A stretch of DNA of 64,000 bases from Igneacidithiobacillus sp041146875 (GCF_041146875.1 NZ_JBFRXP010000005.1:62001-126000), one strand, 5' to 3'. Positions 32,692 through 41,538 are shown, numbered from the stretch's first letter. A program made the numbers and translations. The notes: generated by a model not told the origin, from the letters alone.

Positions 32692-35337
32692 ATGAGCTTT
32701 GCGGAACCGGTTTCCAGGGAAAAGCCAGAGGTGGCGCGTGCGGTTTTCGGGGTTCGCCCGCCGGCCCAGGAGGCGCGTAAAGTTATGGAGCACAAGAAGC
32801 GGTCTGGTGGTGGCACGAAGAAAAAGGCTGCCGCAAAACAACAGGGTTCCCTTTCTTTCGTTGAAGGGAATCTGGTAAAAAAGCTGGACGTGGAAAATGA
32901 GCCGGATTCTGTTTCCCTGAGTGGGGTTCTGGAGACCATCCGCCATTACAAGGAAGATTCCTGCTGGGGTATTTTTCTTCTGCGGGATGCGCAGGATGCC
33001 TTGCACACGGTTCGCGGAGTGCTGGAAAATGCCCGCGTGGGAATGGATGTCACAGGCTTCGGACAATTTATCCGGGATCCAAAATATGGCCTGCAATTCG
33101 ATGCCCGCCTGTTGACCGAGACGATGCTGGAAGCCACTGCATGGGATGACCCGCAACGGGTGTTCGCTTCGTTGCGCTCCCTGCCGCATTTGACGGAGAA
33201 GCGTTTTGCCAGGCTGTGGGAAGCGCATGGTCCGCGGTTGCGGGAGAAGATGGGGGAGGTTCAGGGGATTCTGGAGGTTTTCCCGAAGCTGCCCAGGGCA
33301 CATGCGGAGAACCTGGTCAGCGCCTATCTTGCGCGCGGACGGTTTGAGCCGTTGTACTGGTTCATCTCCCGCCTGGGTGGCGGGCAGGGAATCATCCGCT
33401 ATATTATCCGGCATTACGATGCGGTTTTCGAGCCGGGGAAATGGGACGTTGCGGCGATCGTCGCCCGGTACCGGCAAAACCCGTACCGGATGCTGGAGGT
33501 GCGCGGGTTGGGGTTTCTCCTGGTCGATGCGATGGCGCTGCGTTCCGGCATGAGCCCGGACAGCCAGGTGCGGATGCGCAATGCCTTGCGCTTCGTTCTG
33601 GCGGAAAAGGTGCTGGATCAGGGCGATACCGCGATTCCTTTTTCGGAATGGCCGGAGGTCGCCCTGGGGAAAGTCGTGCTGAACGCATCGGAAGACGAGC
33701 AGCCCAGGTTCCGCAAGGCGTTGCAGGTGGCGATGGATCAGCTCGTGGCGGATCGCAAGGTGTCCGTCTGGGAGGGCACCGAGGAGACCGGGCAGCCGGT
33801 TCGCTATGTTGCGGATCGGAAAATCTTCCAGGCGGAGAAACAGATTGTCGAGCGATTGCGGAGTTTGTCCCTGTCTGGTTCCTCGCCCATGTTGCCGCTG
33901 TCTCTCGTGGAAGAGGTTGCAACGCGGGACGGATTGTCTTTCCTGCAGCGCAAGGCATTGGCGGAAGCGTTGCGGGGACGGGTAGGGGTGCTGACCGGCG
34001 GGCCGGGGACGGGCAAGACCACCTGCATGAAGTCGGTGTTGCGCGCGGCGGCGCGACAGGGGGTGTCGGTCGCGCTCTGTGCGCCGACCGGCAAGGCCGC
34101 CAGCCGCCTGAAGCTGGTTGCGGAGATGCCGGCGAGCACCATTCATTCCCTGATTGGCAAGCGTCCTGGCTGTGCGGCGGTCCACAACCGGGAGAATCCG
34201 TACCCCGCGCAACTGTTCGTCGTGGACGAGGTGTCCATGGTCGATACCGTATTGATGGCGGATCTTCTGCAGGCGTTGCCGGATGATGCCTGTCTGCTGC
34301 TGGTTGGCGACGTTTGGCAGCTGCCGTCCGTGGGGCCTGGTCAGGTGCTGTCCGATCTGGTGCGGTCCCGGCGTTTCCGGGTGGGTATCCTGACGGAGAA
34401 TTTCCGGCAGCGGGAAGATCCGGTAGCCGGTCAGATTCCGGATGCGGCGCACCGGGTCAGCAGCGGTATCCTGGAAGGGGTGCTGGAACCCTGGGCGCCC
34501 GGCAGAAAGCCAGACAGCTTCGCCGGGTATCATGGGTATGCGACGGATCATGAGGGGGATGCCCTGGATGCCAATGTGACTGCCCATGAGCTGGGGGAGA
34601 TCGTCCGTCATGCGCTGGCGCGGGGGGTCGACCCTGGAGACTTGCAGGTTCTGTCGCCCATGCGTCGTCACGCGCTGGGGGTCGAGGATCTGAACCGCAT
34701 CCTGCAACCGATCCTGAATGCGTCCGGAATGCAAGGGCCGGGGCTTGCGCTGGGAAAAGCGCGCAACGGGGTGGAGCCGTGGACCTGGCGGATGGGGGAT
34801 CGGCTGATTCTGCGTCGGAATTACCGGGATTTTCAGGTGTTCAACGGCGACGCGGGAACGGTGGTCGGGCTGTATCCCAGGTGGGACCGGGTACCGCCGG
34901 TTGTCGCCGGACATCTGGGTATGACGCGGGACAACTTTTCTCCCTTTGTGCTGGTGCGTTTCGCGGTGCCGATGGGGGAGCAGGACTGGCTGAACGTGTT
35001 GGAGTCCCTACCCGAATCACAAAGCCTGCCGGCGCGGGATGCGCAAGGGAAACCGTGTGTGCTGATGGCGTTCAATCGTGACAGCATCGGGGATCTGGAG
35101 CCCGCGTATGCGCTGACCATCCACAAGACGCAGGGGTCCGAGTATCCGTATGTGATTCTGGTGTTGCACACGCAGCACTGGATTCTTTGTGATCGCCCTC
35201 TTTTGTATACGGGCATGACGCGCGCGAAGAAGGGGCTGCTGGTGCTGGGCGCCAGCAAGGCGGTACGGCAGGCGGCGCGCAATCCCGGCAATCGTCGCCT
35301 GACCCTGTTGCGCCACTTTTTGCGGCATGCCTCTTGA
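32692..35337 (+). CDS. recD2: RecD2-type 5'-3' DNA helicase
   Basis: An 881-aa superfamily 1B helicase. Motif I GGPGTGKTTC (about 435-444), Q-motif FLQRKA just before it, motif II VVDEVSMVD, motif III LVGDVWQLPSVGPGQVL, motif V/VI ALTIHKTQGSEY and LYTGMTRAKKGL near the end, and N-terminal HhH-like RecD2 segments. RecD2 unwinds DNA in repair and recombination. A lysine-rich N-terminal extension holds QGSLSF (51-56), which fits the sliding-clamp binding pattern QxxLxF. GGGGGAAGAAG precedes ATG 32692; an upstream start at 32653 is possible. Its stop overlaps a promoter for the next gene. Confidence 0.88.
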   Translation: MSFAEPVSREKPEVARAVFGVRPPAQEARKVMEHKKRSGGGTKKKAAAKQQGSLSFVEGNLVKKLDVENEPDSVSLSGVLETIRHYKEDSCWGIFLLRDAQDALHTVRGVLENARVGMDVTGFGQFIRDPKYGLQFDARLLTETMLEATAWDDPQRVFASLRSLPHLTEKRFARLWEAHGPRLREKMGEVQGILEVFPKLPRAHAENLVSAYLARGRFEPLYWFISRLGGGQGIIRYIIRHYDAVFEPGKWDVAAIVARYRQNPYRMLEVRGLGFLLVDAMALRSGMSPDSQVRMRNALRFVLAEKVLDQGDTAIPFSEWPEVALGKVVLNASEDEQPRFRKALQVAMDQLVADRKVSVWEGTEETGQPVRYVADRKIFQAEKQIVERLRSLSLSGSSPMLPLSLVEEVATRDGLSFLQRKALAEALRGRVGVLTGGPGTGKTTCMKSVLRAAARQGVSVALCAPTGKAASRLKLVAEMPASTIHSLIGKRPGCAAVHNRENPYPAQLFVVDEVSMVDTVLMADLLQALPDDACLLLVGDVWQLPSVGPGQVLSDLVRSRRFRVGILTENFRQREDPVAGQIPDAAHRVSSGILEGVLEPWAPGRKPDSFAGYHGYATDHEGDALDANVTAHELGEIVRHALARGVDPGDLQVLSPMRRHALGVEDLNRILQPILNASGMQGPGLALGKARNGVEPWTWRMGDRLILRRNYRDFQVFNGDAGTVVGLYPRWDRVPPVVAGHLGMTRDNFSPFVLVRFAVPMGEQDWLNVLESLPESQSLPARDAQGKPCVLMAFNRDSIGDLEPAYALTIHKTQGSEYPYVILVLHTQHWILCDRPLLYTGMTRAKKGLLVLGASKAVRQAARNPGNRRLTLLRHFLRHAS

Positions 35338-35361
35338 CAGATGGTAACGCCATGTTATACT
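35334..35361 (+). promoter_or_regulatory. Promoter with TAACGC operator
   Basis: TTGACA (35334-35339), 16 bases containing ATGGTAACGCCATGT, TATACT (35356-35361). It overlaps the recD2 stop codon and serves the 35396-39604 gene series. Confidence 0.75.
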
Positions 35362-35395
35362 CGTTGGCGTGGCTGTTGAATCTTTGGGGGGTAAC

Positions 35396-36127
35396 ATGGC
35401 GAAAGCGATGGGGTTGGGTGATGGACCCTCGTCCCTGGTGGACAACGATGATTACGATCTGTTTTTCCGGGCTCGCAACAAGGACATCGAGGCGCTGGGG
35501 GAGGAGTTTTCTTCTCTGCGCCGCCAGCAGCGGGTGATGATGGCGATGGCCAACTCCTATCTGGAGCAGGTGCCGGAGTCGCGTCGGGCGGGGGTGCAGG
35601 TGGCGCTGGACATTCATCGCAAGAACATCGAAGACCTGGGTCAGCGGTTTTTGCGGACGGTGAAAGAGATCGAGCATTCGCAGCAGGTGTTCTTCGACTC
35701 CCGCATGCGGATGGATGTGGAGATGGCGAAGCTCGCGGATTTTCAGGATCCCCTGGCAACCCGGATTTTTCGTCCCGGTCAGTCTGCCCGCAAGCGGCGG
35801 GATCTCCTGAAGCGGTGTCAGGAATCCGTTTCCGCCGTGCGTTCCAGCATGTCGGACTGGTCCCAGTCCATGAGTGCCGCCTATCGCCTGATTCCGGTCT
35901 GGCGCCATGCCATTGGGGACATGCTGACCCTTCTGGAGACGCAGAAGGAAGAGCATCGTGTGGCGGAGCGGTTCATTGGGGAGCAGGAGGCGCAGGAGTC
36001 CGGGCAGGTGTTCTCGATGGTGCGTGACGGGAGCGGCAAGCATGTCGAGAGCCGGCATTCTCCCCGGTTTCGCATTCGTTCCCTGAATGTTCGCGCGGTA
36101 CGCCGCACGGCTGGATACTCCTCCTGA
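35396..36127 (+). CDS. Hypothetical helical protein (243 aa)
   Basis: Mostly long helices with coiled-coil character (about 30-120). The N-terminus contains NDDYDLFFRARN (about 15-26), similar to the SDLDYLFF and SDLDFLFF motifs in two other proteins here. GGGGGG precedes ATG 35396. No family recognised. It lies 15 bases before the SGNH hydrolase gene, in one operon. Confidence 0.55.
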   Translation: MAKAMGLGDGPSSLVDNDDYDLFFRARNKDIEALGEEFSSLRRQQRVMMAMANSYLEQVPESRRAGVQVALDIHRKNIEDLGQRFLRTVKEIEHSQQVFFDSRMRMDVEMAKLADFQDPLATRIFRPGQSARKRRDLLKRCQESVSAVRSSMSDWSQSMSAAYRLIPVWRHAIGDMLTLLETQKEEHRVAERFIGEQEAQESGQVFSMVRDGSGKHVESRHSPRFRIRSLNVRAVRRTAGYSS

Positions 36128-36141
36128 TCGGGGATCGCGCC

Positions 36142-36867
36142 GTGCGGTGGAGGGAAAAGGCTTTCCCGGCGGCATTCCTTCTGGCGTTGTCGCTTCCGGC
36201 GTGGGGTGCCGGCGCCACGAGCGACGCGGTTGCGATGCGCCGGATCGCGCAGAATCGGGAAGCCGCGCCCCAGGCGGACTATGCCTGGGACCGCCCCTAT
36301 TGCCTTCGGTATCGCAGCTGGCATCCGGATCTGCTGATCCTGGGGGATTCCATCTTTGACGGCTGGTCCGGGTATCTTCTGCGGGTGTTCCCGCGTGCAG
36401 TCATCGATGCGCGGGTGGGGCGTCAGTTTTCTTCCGCCATTCCGGTTTACCGCGGATTGCTGCGGTATCCGGGCATCCGGTCCATCCAGACGGTGGTCGT
36501 GGAACTGGGTACCAATGGCCCGGTATATCCTCGGCAAATCAGGGAGTTCATGGCACTGGCCGGGCAGCGGCGGGTGGTGTTCATCGTGCCGCAGGTTCCA
36601 AGACCCTGGGCAGGGGAGGTGCAGAGCCTGTATTCCCGGTTGCCTGGCGAGTATCCGAATATCCGTCTGGAATACTGGAACCGTCTGAGTGATCTGCCGG
36701 ATGGGCGGGAGAACATGGCGTACTTCTGGGGGGATGGGGTCCATCCCAACTGGCAGGGGATTCAGGTGCTGGTATCCGGTTTGCAGCAGGTGCTGGAAAG
36801 CTGGGAGGATTCGGTCGCCGGAAAGAAAATACGCTATACTGTATCGCATTCGGTTTTCATGAGGTGA
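36142..36867 (+). CDS. Exported SGNH-family hydrolase
   Basis: The 241-aa protein has a signal peptide (about 1-23, ending PAWGAGA), then SGNH blocks: GDS with Ser70 (LLILGDSIFDGW), GTN with Asn125 (VELGTNG) and the DxxH pair Asp198/His201 (GDGVHPN). The DGVHP form is seen in O-acetyl-transferring or deacetylating SGNH domains of cell-wall enzymes, so it may act on peptidoglycan acetyl groups in the periplasm, helping envelope passage. That substrate is an inference. GTG 36142 has a weak site (GGGGAT) upstream. Confidence 0.78.
   Translation: MRWREKAFPAAFLLALSLPAWGAGATSDAVAMRRIAQNREAAPQADYAWDRPYCLRYRSWHPDLLILGDSIFDGWSGYLLRVFPRAVIDARVGRQFSSAIPVYRGLLRYPGIRSIQTVVVELGTNGPVYPRQIREFMALAGQRRVVFIVPQVPRPWAGEVQSLYSRLPGEYPNIRLEYWNRLSDLPDGRENMAYFWGDGVHPNWQGIQVLVSGLQQVLESWEDSVAGKKIRYTVSHSVFMR
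36835..36852 (+). promoter_or_regulatory. Possible internal promoter before the exonuclease gene
   Basis: ACGCTATACTGTATCGC at 36831-36847 carries TATACT and matches the -10 of the promoter at 5987-6015. The -35 is poor. Confidence 0.4.
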
Positions 36868-36870
36868 TGT

Positions 36871-38358
36871 ATGCGTACCAGCAAGAATTTTGCGGATTTC
36901 TGGAAAAAGGTGGAAGACCTCCTGCCGCAGGCTCCGCATATCCGGAAAGAGGATGCCGAAGCCTGGTGGAAATCCCTGGATGCCGATCCGGTGAACGATG
37001 AGGACTGGCACCTGTCCCGTCTTTCTCGGGTCGGAGCTTCGGAATCCGCCATCCTGGTGGCGGGACGGTATGGGGAACCGGCACCTTTTGGGGAAACGCC
37101 GTCCGCCCTTTTTGACCGGAAGATGATGCGGGTTCCCCTGTCCAGCAATGTGGCCATGGCGTTCGGGCACGAGCATGAGCCGGATGCCCGGCGGCTGTAT
37201 GAGGAGCGCATGGCCGCAAAGGGGTACGAACGGGATGCGGAAGGGCTGGAGATCTTGCGCGCTCATCTGCAGAAAAACGAGGGGGCCATGGCGTTTTCTC
37301 CGGATGACCTGTTTGTCCGGAAGGGGGAGCGGGGAGAAGTGCTGTCCAGTCTGCTGGTGGATTACAAGTCGCCATGGGCCGGGAAGGTTCCGGGTCTTCG
37401 CGGGGAGCCGGACGTGCCGAAGTTTTCCTATGTGGTACAGCTGCACCATGGCGCATCCGTCTGCCTGGATGCCGGGATTCCGGTAACAGATATGCGGTTG
37501 TGCTATCTGGATCATCCGGGGAATCTTGCGCGTCCGGTATCGGAAACGCTGGTGGTCTTCGATATCGAAAAGGATGACGACCTGACGGATGCCATTTATG
37601 CAGACTGTCAGGCGTTTGTCGAAAAATTGCACGAGGGTATCCGTCCATTACCGGAGATTCCGGGAAAGACTCCGGAAGAGGTCCGGGGCATTCTGGAGAA
37701 GATCGCGGACGAGCAGGTTCGTCTGGTGGATCTGTCCGTGCGGCAGAAGGATCTGGACGGGGAGATCAAGGCGGTTCGGGAGTCGATGGCGGCGCTTTCC
37801 CTGCCGCTGCTGTCCCCTGGAGAGAAGGCTTCGGGGGATACGTGGGGCCTGGAGGTTTCCGTGCGCACCACTTACAAGGCTGCGAAAGGGGAAGGCGAGG
37901 CATTGCTGGAGGTTGCCCGGCAAACGCTTGACGAAGAGTCTCTGCAACAGGTGGTGGAGAGAAAGCCCGACATGGAGAAGATCGCCGCATTTCTGGAGGC
38001 GCACGGAAGCTCGCTGAAAGATTTTGAAGTGCCACAGGGCGTCAATTTGTCCGCTTGGGCGGAACGGGATCCGGAAGTCCTGTCTTATCTGGTGGAGCAG
38101 AAGATGGTGCAGCCATCGTTGACGTTTGTGGTGCCGGCGAAGCTGAGTCCGGAAGAGATTCACAATCCCTGGCGGGAGAAGGAATCGCCGTGGACGGAAG
38201 AGGCGTTGCCGGATGCGCCTGCGGACGTCCAGGCGGGTGAGCAAAAGGATGGACGGCATGATCGTTTCTCTCGCGTATGCGGGGATGAAAGAGAGGAGTG
38301 GGAAGAATTGGATGATTTTGACGATATTCCCGGTGTTGCCGGGCTGGAGGTTGTGTGA
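36871..38358 (+). CDS. YqaJ/lambda-exonuclease-like recombinase nuclease
   Basis: The 495-aa protein contains the YqaJ domain at about 45-250: RVGASESAILVAGRYG, FGHEHEPDARRLYEERM, then FSPDDLFV and LLVDYKSPW with the Asp...(D/E)xK metal site. These 5'-3' exonucleases feed single-strand annealing. The rest (about 260-495) is a helical extension not found in lambda Exo, with an acidic end (EELDDFDDIPG). GAGGTG lies before ATG 36871. The stop overlaps the next start as GTGA. No annealase of the RecT/Bet type is recognised, but the gene at 39755 could supply single-strand binding. Confidence 0.82.
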   Translation: MRTSKNFADFWKKVEDLLPQAPHIRKEDAEAWWKSLDADPVNDEDWHLSRLSRVGASESAILVAGRYGEPAPFGETPSALFDRKMMRVPLSSNVAMAFGHEHEPDARRLYEERMAAKGYERDAEGLEILRAHLQKNEGAMAFSPDDLFVRKGERGEVLSSLLVDYKSPWAGKVPGLRGEPDVPKFSYVVQLHHGASVCLDAGIPVTDMRLCYLDHPGNLARPVSETLVVFDIEKDDDLTDAIYADCQAFVEKLHEGIRPLPEIPGKTPEEVRGILEKIADEQVRLVDLSVRQKDLDGEIKAVRESMAALSLPLLSPGEKASGDTWGLEVSVRTTYKAAKGEGEALLEVARQTLDEESLQQVVERKPDMEKIAAFLEAHGSSLKDFEVPQGVNLSAWAERDPEVLSYLVEQKMVQPSLTFVVPAKLSPEEIHNPWREKESPWTEEALPDAPADVQAGEQKDGRHDRFSRVCGDEREEWEELDDFDDIPGVAGLEVV

Positions 38359-39377
38359 AGCGTTTCCTGGAGAAGTTCGCGCGACGGCCCATGGTGCTGT
38401 ATGGATCCGGCATGGTGGTAGCTGGAGCGGTGTTGGGTGGTGGGTTTTCCTGGTGGTTTTCCGCGCCTTCCGCGGTTTCCCTGTCTGATGCGAGTCAGAT
38501 GGTGTCCCGCTTGACGGACCATCGGGCAAAGGTGTCGAAAGTGTTTCCCGGCCCTGCCGGTTTGACCGGGATCGTCATTCAGGGGAGCCGGGGACCGATG
38601 CTGGCGTGGATGACCGACAGCGGCTCCGCGATCATCATCGGGGATGTCATCAACCGGAAGAATGAGAACCTGAGCCGGATCGAGGCTTCCCGGGTGCTGC
38701 GGAACACGGCGATGGATCGGGTGGTGGGCGGCGGTGACGGCAAGGGTGGTGGGAGTGCGGCCCCGACCGTGGCGCCTGCCCAGGCAGCGCCGGTTGCCCA
38801 GGCGACACCGGTTGCCGACACCACCTCCGCGTCCGATGGGGAAACGGTGTTGCGCCAGTTTGTGGAGAATCCGCCGGCTTCGACGATCGCCGATCCGGAC
38901 ACCGCTTCGGGGACGCATGTGCTGTATGCCTTTGTTGATCCCAACTGCATTTTCTGTCATCGCCTGTATCAGGAGGTTCGGGAGAACCTGGGGGCGTTGC
39001 GGAAAGCCGGTGTGCGTGTGGAGTATGTTCCGGTGGCGATTCTGAAGCAGTCGTCCATCCAGAAAGCCGCGCTGGAGATTGCGGGTGGGTGGCAGGCCCT
39101 GCGGAAGGACGAAGACCATTTCAATGTGGATACGGAAGAGGGTGGCTTGCCGGATCAGGGTGCGAGTCATCTGAATATTTCCCTGGCCAACGCCAATACC
39201 CAGTGGATGCAGAAGATTTCCCTGGCGAACGATATTGCGGTGGCGACGCCGTTGCTGGTCTGGAAGGCGGCGAATGGGCATGTGTATTACCTGAGCGGGT
39301 ATCCGAATGCCGATGGGTTCAACCGGATACTGGAGTCGTTTCAAGCGGGGTGGAAGCCCCACAAGGAGGCAAAGTGA
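38355..39377 (+). CDS. Membrane-anchored thioredoxin-fold (DsbC/DsbG-like) protein
   Basis: A 340-aa protein with an N-terminal membrane helix (about 13-35), an Ala/Pro linker (about 135-160) and a thioredoxin-fold domain with CIFC (VDPNCIFCHRLYQEV, about 195-209) and a cis-Pro-like TPLLVW segment (about 300-305). Conjugative systems often carry such a periplasmic disulfide isomerase (TraF/TrbB/DsbC type) to mature channel proteins. GTG 38355 overlaps the exonuclease stop, and GTG 39374 of the next gene overlaps its own stop. Confidence 0.82.
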   Translation: MKRFLEKFARRPMVLYGSGMVVAGAVLGGGFSWWFSAPSAVSLSDASQMVSRLTDHRAKVSKVFPGPAGLTGIVIQGSRGPMLAWMTDSGSAIIIGDVINRKNENLSRIEASRVLRNTAMDRVVGGGDGKGGGSAAPTVAPAQAAPVAQATPVADTTSASDGETVLRQFVENPPASTIADPDTASGTHVLYAFVDPNCIFCHRLYQEVRENLGALRKAGVRVEYVPVAILKQSSIQKAALEIAGGWQALRKDEDHFNVDTEEGGLPDQGASHLNISLANANTQWMQKISLANDIAVATPLLVWKAANGHVYYLSGYPNADGFNRILESFQAGWKPHKEAK

Positions 39378-39604
39378 GCAAGGAATTTCGGGATGCCATG
39401 CAGGATCTGCTGGTGCAGAAGGAAAAGATTGCCCGGATGCAGGAGCAGTTGAAAGAGTCGGTCAAGGGGGTGGCGGGGCGTTTTGACTGCAAGCCCGCAC
39501 AGGTCACGAAGGTGCTGGCGCTGGTCCAGAAGGAGCGGGAGAAAGGCGGCGCACTGGAAGACCTCCAGGCAATTCTGGGGCAGGCGGAGTCGGTGTTGCT
39601 GTAG
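39374..39604 (+). CDS. Small helical protein (76 aa)
   Basis: A short, charged, coiled-coil-like protein (LLVQKEKIARMQEQLKESVK, then TKVLALVQKEREKGG). GTG 39374 follows AGGAGG and overlaps the previous stop, so translation is coupled. No family recognised. It is the last gene of this operon. Confidence 0.6.
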   Translation: MSKEFRDAMQDLLVQKEKIARMQEQLKESVKGVAGRFDCKPAQVTKVLALVQKEREKGGALEDLQAILGQAESVLL

Positions 39605-39610
39605 CCCGCG

Positions 39611-39662
39611 GGCTGAATCTCCCAACCCCGTGTATGCGGGGAGGAAAGGAAAGGAAAGGAAA
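39611..39662 (+). repeat. Hairpins and GGAAA tandem repeat
   Basis: After the 76-aa gene lie a small hairpin CCCCG-TGTATG-CGGGG (39626-39641) and four tandem GGAAA units (39643-39662). They may be an mRNA end structure and a purine tract. The region 39605-39754 otherwise holds only the leader of the next gene, with GGTATAGTATATC at 39685-39697 as a possible -10. Confidence 0.45.
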
Positions 39663-39754
39663 TTTCGTCCGCGAGGAAAAGAACGGTATAGTATATCTTA
39701 TCGAGGATGACAGAGAGGCTGTCAACCCGGTATCTCTTGCAAGTGAGGTGAATC

Positions 39755-40624
39755 ATGGCGGTTTTCGGTGGTCGTCGCGGTGGTGGCAAGGCGTACAATG
39801 CGAAGTACAGCAAGGCGTTGGGTCAGATCTACATTACCAATGGCAGCAATGAAGATGATGTCAAGAAGATTATGGGAAACCTCCCGGATGAAATGAAGCG
39901 GGAAGGTTTCACGGATCGCGGGTCTCGCGCTCTCAAGGCAGATCTGGATGCTGTCAATGCGCTGTATTCCAGTTCCCTGGAAGGGAAGCTGGGCCATTTT
40001 GCCGTAACCAAGCACAAGGACGGCAAGGATATTGAGCGGGAATACGTCAATGTTGGCATCCGCACGGAAGTCCCGGAAGGCGGCGTGAACAAGGAAGGCG
40101 CTCCTGCTCGCGAGACGATGGTGTTCCTGTCGGTTCCGTTGCGCAGCCAGGAGGGGTTGAACCTGGTTCACAAGTTTGTGAATGCGAAGTTCGGGGAAGA
40201 AACCAAGTTGTCGATGTTTGCCCAGATGGGCGAGGTCAAGGCGAATGGGCAGGTGTATGCCAATCATACCGTGGGGCTGTCGCAGAATGGGGAAAAGGTC
40301 GAGGCGGTGTACCCTCTTACCCTGGATGAGAAAAAGGCTATCCGGGAGAAAATGAAGGCGGAAGGGGAAGAGCCCGAGGATATTGCCAAGGCGATTCTCA
40401 AGGAAGAATACAAGAAGACCTTGCCGCAGATCGAGGTGATTACCCAGCGTTGTGAGGCGTACAAGGCGGCCCGCAAGGCGGAGCATGCCGAGGAAGCGGA
40501 GAATGCTCCCAAGGCTGCGCAAGCCGCTGAAGAGGAAGAGGCGCCTGGGTTCATGGATGATCTGGGCGAAGAGGAAGCCGCCCTCCCCAGCGCCGATCAG
40601 GTGGCTGGCGCCGACTGGGATTGA
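39755..40624 (+). CDS. Hypothetical protein with SSB-like acidic tail (289 aa)
   Basis: The first 230 residues look like one soluble beta-rich domain (for example ETMVFLSVPLRSQEGLNLVHK, QVYANHTVGLSQNGEKVEAV). The last 50 are Glu/Asp/Ala rich and end in GADWD with FMDD inside, like the acidic tails of single-strand DNA-binding proteins (SSB, T7 gp2.5). No sequence family is recognised. A separate promoter region, a good site (GAGGTG) and a strong terminator make it a single, probably highly expressed gene next to HU. Single-strand DNA binding is a hypothesis. Confidence 0.55.
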   Translation: MAVFGGRRGGGKAYNAKYSKALGQIYITNGSNEDDVKKIMGNLPDEMKREGFTDRGSRALKADLDAVNALYSSSLEGKLGHFAVTKHKDGKDIEREYVNVGIRTEVPEGGVNKEGAPARETMVFLSVPLRSQEGLNLVHKFVNAKFGEETKLSMFAQMGEVKANGQVYANHTVGLSQNGEKVEAVYPLTLDEKKAIREKMKAEGEEPEDIAKAILKEEYKKTLPQIEVITQRCEAYKAARKAEHAEEAENAPKAAQAAEEEEAPGFMDDLGEEEAALPSADQVAGADWD

Positions 40625-40651
40625 GCGGTAATTGGGTATAATGCGGTCAAC

Positions 40652-40687
40652 CCCCCGGAGAGGTAATCTCTCTGGGGGTTTTGTTTT
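40652..40687 (+). terminator. Rho-independent terminator
   Basis: An 11-bp stem, CCCCCGGAGAG (40652-40662) with CTCTCTGGGGG (40668-40678), followed by TTTTGTTTTT. It ends the 39755 transcript. A TATAAT at 40637-40642 lies just upstream and could make the hairpin an attenuator before HU. Confidence 0.88.
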
Positions 40688-40702
40688 TCTCTGGAGGTTT
40701 TC

Positions 40703-40993
40703 ATGTCTGAAAAGAAAGTGGTGGGGCAGGGGATTCTGGTGGATTTCCTGGCGGAAGATCAGGGTATGACGAAGGCGCAGGCTTCGCGGGTGATCGCCAG
40801 CCTGACGGGCTTTTTGCGGGATTGCCTGCTGGAAGGCGACGTGGTGCGTCTGTCGGATCTGGGAACCTTTGATGTGGTGGAGTCTGCCGCGCGCACCGGG
40901 CGGAATCCGGCGACGGGCGAGCAGATCGATATTCCGGCCAAGCGCAAGATCCGTTTCCGCGCCAGCGCTTCGGTGAAAGCGCGTCTGGCCTGA
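40703..40993 (+). CDS. HU/IHF-family DNA-bending protein
   Basis: A 96-aa protein with the family core: an N-terminal helix pair (about 8-45), LSDLGTFDVVESAARTGRNP (about 51-70) with the beta-arm RNPATGEQIDIPAKRKIRFR. The GRNP tip that intercalates DNA is intact. It probably assists replication or recombination complexes on this element. GGAGG precedes ATG 40703. It is a single gene after the terminator. Confidence 0.9.
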   Translation: MSEKKVVGQGILVDFLAEDQGMTKAQASRVIASLTGFLRDCLLEGDVVRLSDLGTFDVVESAARTGRNPATGEQIDIPAKRKIRFRASASVKARLA

Positions 40994-41094
40994 CGGTGCG
41001 CGGCGGGTAGGTGGCTGGATGCCGCCGTATCCGCTATACCATACAGCGCGGGGCGATTGTCAGTCGCCCCGTCCTGTATGGGGATGCGGTGTAA

Positions 41095-41131
41095 GGATAA
41101 CTTGACATTTTGGTGTCAGTGATGCTATCCT
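41095..41131 (+). promoter_or_regulatory. Promoter/operator of second hipB
   Basis: TTGACA (41102-41107), 18 bases, TATCCT (41126-41131). GACATTTTGGTGTC (41104-41117) is a short inverted repeat sharing GACATTTT with the hipBA operator at 9517. GGATA (41095) and TATCC (41126) form an outer pair. Confidence 0.7.
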
Positions 41132-41166
41132 GAGTCGGAGATTGGTTGATAAAGGTGGTGGCATTG

Positions 41167-41526
41167 ATGGATCTGGCGGAAAACATTCGATCCCGGCGGG
41201 AAGCGTTGGGTATGACCCAGGCGGTTCTGGCTCTGCGTTCTGGTGTCTCCCGGCAGAGCATCGTTTCCCTGGAGTCTACCGGGGAATGTCGCCTTTCTTC
41301 CTTGCGGCGCATTGCCGCGACGCTGCGGATGCAGCTGACCCTGGAGCCGGAGGACTTGCCGCGGAGGGAGAAAGGTTCCATTGCCCGTGAGCGGAGCATG
41401 GATCTTCCGGTTCCCGGAGAGCGCCCCAATATCCGGCAGTTGATGAATCAGGCCCGGATTCGGCAAGAGCAGCGTGCCCAGCGGGCGCGGGTTGCCGTGG
41501 ACGGACTTCCGTCTTTGCCTGTCTGA
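41167..41526 (+). CDS. hipB: HipB-like HTH antitoxin (second copy)
   Basis: A 119-aa protein with an XRE helix-turn-helix (about 3-58: NIRSRREALGMTQAVLALRS, then RQSIVSLESTGECRLSSLRR). It differs strongly from the 9205 HipB and has a longer basic C-terminal tail. ATG 41167 follows AAAGGTGGTGG. Its HipA partner is truncated, so this may be an orphan antitoxin that still represses its operator. Confidence 0.8.
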   Translation: MDLAENIRSRREALGMTQAVLALRSGVSRQSIVSLESTGECRLSSLRRIAATLRMQLTLEPEDLPRREKGSIARERSMDLPVPGERPNIRQLMNQARIRQEQRAQRARVAVDGLPSLPV

Positions 41527-41538
41527 AGTTTTGCCGCG

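Noticed and set aside
36142..36867. SGNH protein as part of the channel
   Set aside because: It has a full SGNH catalytic set and no Dot/Icm similarity; only its export fits the channel context.
39626..39641. Hairpin CCCCGTGTATGCGGGG resembling a type I-E CRISPR repeat core
   Set aside because: It occurs once only, with no further repeat or spacer and no cas genes nearby.
41028..41060. GTATCCGCTATACCATACAGCG as another promoter of the TATACT group
   Set aside because: It sits between HU and hipB2 with no acceptable -35, and the better promoter at 41102 explains hipB2.
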